The notes beneath the pieces were generated by a model, which worked only from the letters and a program-made list of their open reading frames with translations, was not told where the DNA came from and did not search any database. A stretch of 64,000 bases of DNA from CAMDBL01 sp964498125 (lineage in GTDB: Bacteria > Pseudomonadota > Alphaproteobacteria > Rhizobiales > Hyphomicrobiaceae). Position numbers and translations under genes: made by a program. Position 1 is the stretch's first letter; every line of letters begins with the position of its first letter. The stretch lies in assembly GCA_964498125.1 (NCBI GenBank), contig CAZCGE010000062.1, forward strand, positions 1 through 64,000. Direction: 5' to 3'. Shown here in pieces: positions 58,012-64,000 of the stretch.

Positions 58012-59166
58012 GTGGATGTGGGCCTTCCAGCGTGGCTGAAGCGGCGATCGGACGGCGGCGCGCCATCGGGTGCTGTGCCCGAGGCAGCCCGTGGCCGGGC
58101 CGCGGCGACTTTCGCCGCGCGCTTGACGTTCGAGGATGTCGATCGCCGCTATGGAGACCGTTACGCCCTGCGCGGCTTCAGCCTGGATGTGGCGCCTGCC
58201 GAGGTCGTTTGTCTCCTCGGTCCATCGGGTTGCGGCAAGACCACGCTGCTCAGGGTCGCTTCCGGCATCGAGAAGCCGTCGGCCGGCCGCGTACTGATCA
58301 GTGAGCAGGAAGTGGCCGGGCCCAATCGGTTCGTGCCTCCGGAGCGGCGCGGCGTCGGCCTGATGTTTCAGGATTTTGCCCTGTTTCCCCATCTCACGAT
58401 CCTGGGCAATGTTGCATTCGGGCTGAAGGACCTGCCGCGCGAGGATGCGGCGCGCGAGGCGATGGCGACGCTGGCGCGGGTGGGGCTGCATCGCTACGCC
58501 GAGCAATATCCGCATGTGCTGTCGGGTGGCCAGCAACAGCGAGTGGCCTTGGCACGCGCCATCGTGCCGCGCCCGGCGGTGGTGTTGATGGATGAGCCGT
58601 TCTCGGGCCTCGACGTGCAACTGCGTGACAGCATGCAGGAGGAAACGCTGGCGGTGTTGCGCGAGACGCGCGCCACCTCGGTGATCGTCACGCATCATCC
58701 CGAAGAGGCCATGCGGCTCGGCGACCGCATCGCCGTCATGCGGCGTGGACGGCTGATCCAGGTCGGCAAAGCCGAGAACCTCTATCATGATCCCGCCGAC
58801 CTGTTCGTGGCGCGGCTGTTCTCGGAGATCAACGAGATTTCCTATATCGTCCGCGGCGGGCGGATCGACACGCCGATTGGCACATTCTCGGCGCCGGAAC
58901 TTGCCGAGGGCGAAAAGGCCCTGCTGTGCATCCGCCAGCGCGGCATCCGCTTGTCGCAGACCGGTAAAGGGCTGTCTGGCCGGGTCCTGCGCGTCAAGTT
59001 CCTGGGCGACGTCGGCCAGGTCGAGATCGGCGTGCAGGGCTTCGAAATGCCGCTGAAGGCCAGGGCTCGCGAGAGCGACGGCTGGGTCAAGGACGCCGAG
59101 GTGTCGGTTGAAATCGATCCGACGCGGGTTCTTGTCTTCCCAGACGAAGAATTAGAAATGGATTAA
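58012..59166 (+). CDS. ABC transporter ATPase, iron/polyamine-type (orphan)
   Basis: A 384-residue single ATPase has Walker A GPSGCGKTT, the signature LSGGQQQR, Walker B with MDEPFSGLD, the switch His in VTHHPEEA and a C-terminal TOBE-like regulatory domain (about 300-384). Closest to the FbpC/PotA group that drives Fe(III) or spermidine uptake. No permease or binding protein is adjacent, so its partners are elsewhere. The start is uncertain: a GTG at 58012 follows scpB by 25 bases, and another lies two codons later. Confidence 0.87.
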   Translation: MDVGLPAWLKRRSDGGAPSGAVPEAARGRAAATFAARLTFEDVDRRYGDRYALRGFSLDVAPAEVVCLLGPSGCGKTTLLRVASGIEKPSAGRVLISEQEVAGPNRFVPPERRGVGLMFQDFALFPHLTILGNVAFGLKDLPREDAAREAMATLARVGLHRYAEQYPHVLSGGQQQRVALARAIVPRPAVVLMDEPFSGLDVQLRDSMQEETLAVLRETRATSVIVTHHPEEAMRLGDRIAVMRRGRLIQVGKAENLYHDPADLFVARLFSEINEISYIVRGGRIDTPIGTFSAPELAEGEKALLCIRQRGIRLSQTGKGLSGRVLRVKFLGDVGQVEIGVQGFEMPLKARARESDGWVKDAEVSVEIDPTRVLVFPDEELEMD

Positions 59167-59287
59167 GTTTTAATGAGTTGGCTGGTATGATGGCGGTCGC
59201 GGGCTCGGCTTGCCGGGCAGGGGTGTTTCTGCGATATTGCCGGTCAAATCTGACCCCGCTGCGTGGGTCGTAAGGAGAAGTAGTCTC

Positions 59288-59548
59288 ATGGGTAGTTTGA
59301 GCGTCTGGCACTGGCTGATCTTCCTGGTGGTCGCCCTGCTGTTGTTTGGCGGTAGCGGTAAGATCTCGTCGATCATGGCCGACATGGCCAAGGGTATCAA
59401 AAGCTTCAAGAAGGGCATGGCCGAGGACGAGGAGCCCAAGAAGGACGAGGCCAAGAAGGACGAGCCGCCAAAGGCGCTCGATCAGCCGACGGCGCCTGTC
59501 GCCAAGCCGGCGGAGCGCGTGGCTCAGGAAATCAACAAGGCCAGCTGA
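59288..59548 (+). CDS. tatA: Sec-independent translocase subunit TatA
   Basis: An 86-residue protein has the single N-terminal membrane helix (SVWHWLIFLVVALLLFGGSG), the short amphipathic helix (KISSIMADMAKGIKSFKKGM) and a Lys/Asp/Glu-rich tail. It forms the size-adapting pore for folded twin-arginine substrates. AAGGAG precedes the ATG. Confidence 0.94.
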   Translation: MGSLSVWHWLIFLVVALLLFGGSGKISSIMADMAKGIKSFKKGMAEDEEPKKDEAKKDEPPKALDQPTAPVAKPAERVAQEINKAS

Positions 59549-59670
59549 CAGGCCGCGGCCGTTCCTGGGTGCCCATCCTGAGTGCCCATATCGAGTGATT
59601 GCGCCGCCCGGCCGCTTGCGACCAGGAGCGGCGCTGCTGTTTCGACCCAGCCCTGCAACGGGAAGGCACG

Positions 59671-60120
59671 ATGTTCGATCTCACGACCAGCAAGCTGCTC
59701 ATCCTCGGGATCGTGGCGCTTATTGTCATCGGCCCAAAGGATCTGCCGATGTTGCTGAGAACGCTCGGCAAGTACATCGGCATGATCAAGCGGCAGGCTG
59801 CCGAGTTCCGCTCCCAGTTCGATGACGCCATGCGCGACGCGGAGCTGCAGCAAATCAAGAAGGACGTCGAGAACCTCGGTCAGGAAGCCGAAAAAGCCGT
59901 GCGCGACGGCGGGCAGGCGTTCGAATCCGAGATTTCGGCCAGCCAGCGCGACGTTGATCAGGCGCTGCTCGACGGCACGCCGGCGCCTGCCGCGGATGCA
60001 CATGCGCACGATGCCAATGGCCTGCCGCTGCTCGCGCCGGCCGCCGAGAGTCCCCTGCTGCCGATGCGCACGCCCGCGGAAATGGCGGCGGAAGCCGCAG
60101 CCCCCAAAGGCGGAGCGTGA
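59671..60120 (+). CDS. tatB: Sec-independent translocase subunit TatB
   Basis: A 149-residue TatB has the signature MFDLTTSKLLILGIVALIVI then GPKDLP, an amphipathic helix and a long Ala/Pro-rich tail. It forms the receptor complex with TatC. The ribosome site is GGAAGG. Its stop shares one base with the preferred tatC ATG. Confidence 0.94.
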   Translation: MFDLTTSKLLILGIVALIVIGPKDLPMLLRTLGKYIGMIKRQAAEFRSQFDDAMRDAELQQIKKDVENLGQEAEKAVRDGGQAFESEISASQRDVDQALLDGTPAPAADAHAHDANGLPLLAPAAESPLLPMRTPAEMAAEAAAPKGGA

Positions 60121-61070
60121 TGGCCGTGCAAGACATGAAGCCCGGCAGCAGCGAAAAGACTCCGGCCGAGCCTAATCGCGATGGCCAAGGGGACATCGAC
60201 GCCCCCAAGGCGCCGCTTGTGCCCGTGCAAGACATGACGCCAGGTAGCAGCGAAAAGACTCCAGCCGAGCCTAATCGCGATGGCCCAAATCGCGAGGGGC
60301 AGGAGGACATCGACGCCTCCAAGGCGCCGCTGATGGACCATCTCATCGAATTGCGCCAGCGCCTGATCTATTCGATCGCCGGCTTTCTGGTCGCATTCGT
60401 CGTTTGTTTTGCAGTGTCCAAACAGATCTACAACATACTGGCATGGCCCTACATTTCGATGGTGCCGCCGGACAAGCCGATCAAGTTGATCGCCACCGGT
60501 CTGCTTGAGCAATTGTTCACGCAGATCAAGGTCGCCATGTTCGGTGGCGCCTGCATCGCCTTCCCGCTGGTCGCCATGCAGATCTACAAGTTTGTGGCGC
60601 CGGGTCTTTACCGCAACGAGCGCGAAGCGTTCTGGCCATACCTCATCGCCACGCCGATTTTCTTCATCCTCGGTGGGCTGGTCGTTTATTTCCTCGCCGT
60701 GCCGATGATCGTGCGATTTTCGTTCTCCAACCTGGAAGGGACGGATGCTGAGCTATTGTTGCGGGTCAGCGAATATCTCTCGCTTGTCATGACGTTGATC
60801 TTCGCCTTTGGACTTTGCTTCCAGCTACCGGTCGCCCTGATGCTGCTGGCGCGCGCGGGGTTCGTCACATCGGGCAGCCTGCGCAAGTTCCGCCGCTACG
60901 CCATCGTCGGCATCTGCGCGCTCGCCGCCGTGCTGACCCCGCCCGATCCCTTGAGCATGCTGGCATTGATGGCGCCGACGATGGCGTTATATGAGCTGGC
61001 GATCTTCGCTGTCATCTACCTCATCGAAAAGCCGCGCGAGGCCAAGCGCAAGGCGCAAGAGGACGACTGA
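60120..61070 (+). CDS. tatC: Sec-independent translocase subunit TatC
   Basis: A 316-residue six-helix receptor for twin-arginine signals has the core PLMDHLIELRQRLIYSI, the ACIAFPLVAMQIYKFVAPGLY block and the C-terminal LTPPDPLSMLALMAP. Unusually, about 70 residues precede the core, made of two tandem copies of a segment beginning VQDM(K/T)PGSSEKTPAEPNRDG. The DNA copies begin at 60124 and 60223. The ATG at 60120 overlaps the tatB stop. A GTG one codon earlier is possible. Confidence 0.93.
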   Translation: MAVQDMKPGSSEKTPAEPNRDGQGDIDAPKAPLVPVQDMTPGSSEKTPAEPNRDGPNREGQEDIDASKAPLMDHLIELRQRLIYSIAGFLVAFVVCFAVSKQIYNILAWPYISMVPPDKPIKLIATGLLEQLFTQIKVAMFGGACIAFPLVAMQIYKFVAPGLYRNEREAFWPYLIATPIFFILGGLVVYFLAVPMIVRFSFSNLEGTDAELLLRVSEYLSLVMTLIFAFGLCFQLPVALMLLARAGFVTSGSLRKFRRYAIVGICALAAVLTPPDPLSMLALMAPTMALYELAIFAVIYLIEKPREAKRKAQEDD

Positions 61071-61073
61071 ACA

Positions 61074-61106
61074 GGGGGGGGGCAGACCCTGCGGGTCTGA
61101 CCCCCC
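61074..61106 (+). terminator. G/C-rich hairpin after tatC
   Basis: CAGACCC and GGGTCTG (loop TGC) are extended by a G-run on the left and a C-run on the right. It sits four bases after the tatC stop. There is no T-run, but the stem is very stable. Its core GGGTCTG.CCCC recurs at 61505 and 61715. Confidence 0.55.
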
Positions 61107-61215
61107 ACTCGACAGTCACAAGTCGGCGCATGGGGTCAGCCGAACACCAGCTGCGCTGGACCCTCGATGACGAAAGCAGTCGCCCGCCGATACAATTGCA
61201 GTCCCTGCCTTCCGT

Positions 61216-61239
61216 GATGCAACGTTATAACATTGCATC
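61216..61239. promoter_or_regulatory. Zur/Fur-like palindrome in repeat unit 1
   Basis: A 24-bp dyad has outer arms GATGCAA and TTGCATC around the core GTTATAAC, with a single mismatched pair. The GTTATAAC core with A/T-rich shoulders resembles operators of the zinc regulator Zur. About 18 bases downstream an AGGGG and an ATG follow. Confidence 0.5.
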
Positions 61240-61395
61240 CAAAAAGTAGGGGAATGTGCATGGGTGGACCTGGGAAGTATGCCAGGCACCGAGGTGTTGG
61301 CGCGTTTCTTTCGTTTCAGCCGAACACCAGCTGCGCTGACCCTCGATGACGAAAGCAATCGCCCGCCAATACAATTGCAGCCCCTGCCGTCCGCA

Positions 61396-61417
61396 ATGCA
61401 ACGTTATAACGTTACAT
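61396..61417. promoter_or_regulatory. Zur/Fur-like palindrome in repeat unit 2
   Basis: The counterpart in unit 2 has a perfect 14-bp core AACGTTATAACGTT with outer ATG and CAT, again with one mismatched pair. The two units have compensated different positions of the dyad while keeping GTTATAAC. Confidence 0.5.
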
Positions 61418-61520
61418 GCCAAAAGCAGGGAAAGTGCATGGGTGGACCTGGGAAGTATGCCAGGCACCGAGGTGTTGGCGCGTTTCTTTCGTTTCAGACC
61501 CCGCGGGTCTGGCCCCATTG

Positions 61521-61710
61521 GCGCTAACATAAGGGTGCTACCTATCGATCTGCGTCCCCGGCCGAAGCGGCGGTGGCCGCGCAGAGCCGGGGCCTTCCCC
61601 ATCTCAGAAGGGTGAAGTCCCAGGATCATCGCGTTCCGACCTCGCGGTCGGATCGCTTGTCCGGGGCCGCAGAGGATAGGTTGCACCCTCCAACAGACCA
61701 AAGTTAGCGC
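61521..61710. repeat. MITE-like element with long inverted repeats
   Basis: The segment starts GCGCTAAC and ends GTTAGCGC. Inside these tips, 61533-61561 and 61661-61688 are near-perfect inverted repeats (GGGTGC..CCTATC..CTGCG.CCCCGG). A central 7-bp hairpin (TCCGACC and GGTCGGA) follows from about 61635. It has no coding frame. The flanks both carry GGGTCTG.CCCCATTGGC. It is a small palindromic mobile-element candidate. The remaining sequence up to thrC shows nothing recognisable. Confidence 0.65.
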
Positions 61711-61840
61711 GTATGGGTCTGACCCCATTGGCTCCGCTGCTGTTGAGGTTAAACGGCCCCCGCGTGCGGCTTGTTCAGGTCACATGGCCGTTCTAGGGTC
61801 CATCTCGAGCAAAACAAGAACCCGGGGCGCAGCGGACACC

Positions 61841-63262
61841 GTGCACTACATCTCCACCAGGGGCCTTGCGCCCGAGCTTGGTTTCGAGGACGTGCTGCTG
61901 GCCGGCCTCGCCCGCGATGGCGGGCTGTATGTGCCAAAGACCTGGCCACGGCTATCCAAGGAACAGATTGCGGGCTTTGCCGGCCGGCCGTTCGCCGAGG
62001 TGGCCGCCGAGGTCATCTGGCCATTCACCGGCGGCCAGATCGAGCGCGCCGCCCTGCAGGCCATGGCGCGCGAGGCCTATGCGAAATTTCGCCATCCCGC
62101 CGTCACGCCGCTGGTCCAGATCGACACCAATCGCTGGGTGCTGGAGCTATTCCACGGGCCGACGCTGGCGTTCAAGGACGTGGCAATGCAATTGCTCGCC
62201 CGCATGATGGACCATGTGCTGGTCAAGCGCGGCCAGCGCGCGACGATCGTCGGCGCCACGTCGGGCGATACCGGCGGCGCGGCGATCGAGGCGTTCCGCG
62301 GCTCCTCGCGCGTCGACGTCATCATCCTGTTTCCCGACGGCCGCGTCTCCGACGTGCAGCGGCGCATGATGACGACGGCCAAGGACTCCAACGTGCACGC
62401 CGTCGCCATCAAGGGCACGTTCGACGACTGCCAGGCCCTGGTGAAAGGCCTGTTCAATAATCACGCTTTCCGCGACCGGGTGGCGCTGTCGGCGGTCAAT
62501 TCGATCAACTGGGCCCGCATCGTTGCGCAGGTGACCTACTACATGGTGGCAGGCGCGGCCCTGGGCGCGCCGCATCGCCCGGTGTCATTCGTGGTGCCGA
62601 CCGGCAATTTCGGCGACATCTTTGCTGCTCATGTGGCGCGCGCCATGGGGCTGGAGATCGAGCGTCTGGTCATCGCCTCCAACACCAACGACATTCTGCC
62701 GCGCACGCTGGCAACCGGCGTCTACGAGATGCGCGAGGTGGTCGCCACCTCGTCGCCATCGATGGATATCCAGATCTCGTCGAACTTCGAGCGCTATCTG
62801 TTCGAGGCCTCGGGCCGGGATGCGGCAAGCGTGCGGGCGCAAATGGCTTCGCTGGCGCAGGCGCGCCGGTTCGAGGTTGGTCGCGCCTTTGCGAAGTTGC
62901 AACAGGACTTTTCCGCCGCCGACGCCAGCGAGGCCGACGTCGCCGCGGCCATCAGCCAGGTGCGTACGGCAACCGGCATGACGCTCGATCCACACACGGC
63001 CTGCGGCATCGTCGCCGCCGACCGGACGCTGACCGCTGGCACCACGCCGCAGGTTGTCCTGGCCACCGCCCACCCCGCCAAATTTCCAGATGCCATGCAC
63101 GCCCTCACCGGCGAGCGGCCGGTGTTGCCGGCGGGGCTGGCGGCACTGATGCAGGACGAGGAGCGCTTCAGTGTGCTCGACAATGACATTTCCGGTGTCG
63201 AGCGGTTCGTCGAGGACCGCGCGCGCGCCGCTGCCCAGTCCACCGGCGAAAGGCCAGCATGA
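61841..63262 (+). CDS. thrC: Threonine synthase
   Basis: A 473-residue PLP enzyme converts O-phosphohomoserine to threonine. Visible are HYISTRGLAPELGFEDVLLA, the PLP Lys in LAFKDVAMQ, GATSGDTGGAAIEAF for phosphate binding and VPTGNFGD. The GTG at 61841 matches family N-termini. An in-frame ATG at 61784 would add 19 residues that look non-conserved. The stop overlaps the next gene by four bases (ATGA). Confidence 0.93.
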   Translation: MHYISTRGLAPELGFEDVLLAGLARDGGLYVPKTWPRLSKEQIAGFAGRPFAEVAAEVIWPFTGGQIERAALQAMAREAYAKFRHPAVTPLVQIDTNRWVLELFHGPTLAFKDVAMQLLARMMDHVLVKRGQRATIVGATSGDTGGAAIEAFRGSSRVDVIILFPDGRVSDVQRRMMTTAKDSNVHAVAIKGTFDDCQALVKGLFNNHAFRDRVALSAVNSINWARIVAQVTYYMVAGAALGAPHRPVSFVVPTGNFGDIFAAHVARAMGLEIERLVIASNTNDILPRTLATGVYEMREVVATSSPSMDIQISSNFERYLFEASGRDAASVRAQMASLAQARRFEVGRAFAKLQQDFSAADASEADVAAAISQVRTATGMTLDPHTACGIVAADRTLTAGTTPQVVLATAHPAKFPDAMHALTGERPVLPAGLAALMQDEERFSVLDNDISGVERFVEDRARAAAQSTGERPA

Positions 63263-64000
63263 CCACCAGCATCACCAAACTCGCCAATGGCATCATCGTG
63301 GCGACACACCAGATGCCGCACTTGGAGACCGTGTCGCTCGGCGTCTGGGTGTCCTGCGGCGCTCGCCATGAAAGTTTGACCGATCATGGCATCTCGCATC
63401 TGATCGAGCATATGGCGTTCAAGGGCACGGAGCGCCGGACCGCGCGCGCCATCGCCGAGGAAATCGAGCAGGTCGGCGGCGAGCTCAATGCCGCCACGAG
63501 CTTGGAGACGACCTCCTACTATGCGCGTGTCCTGCGCGGCGATGACCTGGTGGCGCTCGATATCCTCGCCGATATTCTGCAAAACCCCAGCTATGCCAGC
63601 GAGGACCTGGAGCGTGAGCGCGAGGTGATCTTGCAGGAGATTGCCGCCACGCGCGACAGTCCCGACGAGATCGCCTACGACCTGATCCACGACGTGGCCT
63701 TCCCGGGCCAGGCTGTGGGGCGGCCGATCCTGGGCTCGCCCGACAGCGTCAAGAGCTTCTCGACCGCTGATCTCAGGCGATTTCTCGACGCCCATTACGG
63801 CGCCAGCCGCATGGTTGTATCTGCTGCCGGCGCTGTCGACCATGATCGGCTGGTTCGCCACGCTGAGGCCCTATTCGGCGGGCTCAGTGAGGGCAAGACT
63901 GGAGCGCAAGAGGTTGCCCGATACCAGGGCGGCGCGCGCGCGTTCGAAAAGCCGTTCGAGCAGACGCATGTCTTGGTCGGCTTCGAAGGACCGGCATACC
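63259..64000 (+). CDS. M16-family zinc peptidase (partial, runs off window)
   Basis: The first 247 codons of an M16 peptidase of the mitochondrial-processing-peptidase-like group are present. It begins MTTSITKLANGIIVATHQMP and has the inverted zinc motif HLIEH followed by MAFKGTERR, and the downstream Glu in EREREVILQEIA. No signal peptide is seen. It overlaps thrC by four bases, a pairing found in many Hyphomicrobiales. The end lies outside the window. Confidence 0.9.
   Translation, partial: MTTSITKLANGIIVATHQMPHLETVSLGVWVSCGARHESLTDHGISHLIEHMAFKGTERRTARAIAEEIEQVGGELNAATSLETTSYYARVLRGDDLVALDILADILQNPSYASEDLEREREVILQEIAATRDSPDEIAYDLIHDVAFPGQAVGRPILGSPDSVKSFSTADLRRFLDAHYGASRMVVSAAGAVDHDRLVRHAEALFGGLSEGKTGAQEVARYQGGARAFEKPFEQTHVLVGFEGPAY

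Larger units (their letters stand above)
61137..61494. repeat. Tandem direct repeat, two units of about 180 bp
   Basis: Unit 1 (61137-61316) and unit 2 (61317-61494) are about 90 percent identical and begin CAGCCGAACACCAGCTG. Each holds a TATA-centred palindrome, then a purine-rich stretch and an ATG, and ends in the same TTTCTTTCGTTTCAG. No gene frame of convincing length is present. The array looks like a duplicated promoter segment. Confidence 0.9.

Noticed and set aside
61225..61728. Minus-strand frame of 167 codons through the repeat cluster
   Set aside because: It reads across two tandem repeats and the MITE-like element, so the product is itself repetitive. No domain or start signal supports it.
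1..64000. CRISPR arrays, rRNA genes and tRNA genes
   Set aside because: No regularly spaced repeats with unique spacers, and no rRNA or tRNA sequence patterns, were seen on reading either strand. A dedicated search was not possible.

Overview
The window looks like a chromosomal segment of an alphaproteobacterium, most likely of the order Hyphomicrobiales (Rhizobiales). The evidence is high-GC coding sequence throughout, gene neighbourhoods typical of that order (cycM-kdsB-pheA; erpA-dgt-argS-SPOR-nagZ-scpA-scpB-tatABC; thrC followed by an M16 peptidase), an HWE-type histidine kinase, hydantoinase genes and a microcin-C/oligopeptide (Yej) importer. No rRNA, tRNA or CRISPR array was recognised. 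The species cannot be named from the sequence.

Layout. 0-6 kb: end of an IS630-family transposase, then a sensory cluster (receiver, large CheB/CheR/PAS/HWE kinase, receiver) and a membrane protein of unknown function. 6-11 kb: hyuAB with a divergent LysR regulator. 11-19.4 kb: L,D-transpeptidase, a secreted serine hydrolase, a cysteine-rich secreted peptide, aldehyde dehydrogenase, TauE/SafE permease, a secreted unknown and a GhrA-like reductase. 19.5-28.5 kb: a RelE/ParE-type toxin-antitoxin (TA) pair, then the minus-strand operon yejA-yejA-yejB-yejE-[antitoxin-PIN toxin]-yejF, with a TA pair spliced between yejE and yejF. 28.7-32.1 kb: cycM, kdsB, pheA and a PhnB-like protein. 32.2-47.6 kb: a mosaic in which housekeeping genes (guaA, a GNAT/FemAB-like gene, pccA) each carry accessory genes directly behind their 3' end, followed by a second copy of that 3' end. 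47.6-61 kb: Uma2, erpA, dgt, a sterol-desaturase-like protein, a broken acetyltransferase, argS, SPOR protein, nagZ, scpAB, an orphan ABC ATPase and tatABC. 61.1-61.8 kb: a non-coding repeat cluster. 61.8-64 kb: thrC and the start of an M16 peptidase that runs off the window.

How it works together. The housekeeping genes serve envelope and division (ldt, SPOR, nagZ, tatABC, kdsB), chromosome segregation (scpAB), translation (argS) and amino-acid or nucleotide synthesis (pheA, thrC, guaA). The most striking non-routine signal is the repeated use of host-gene 3' ends as insertion points. At guaA there are three partial copies of its last codons, separated by a vapBC-type TA pair and by a low-GC trypsin-like protease gene that ends in the GuaA tail. 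At the GNAT gene a two-gene, possibly HEPN-like module is followed by a diverged copy of the gene's last 38 bp. At pccA a perfect 90-bp copy of the 3' end lies 1,054 bp further on, closing an insert with small unknown genes. All three fit single-crossover (Campbell-type) or site-specific integration of circles carrying a host-gene 3' end. No integrase is visible in the window.
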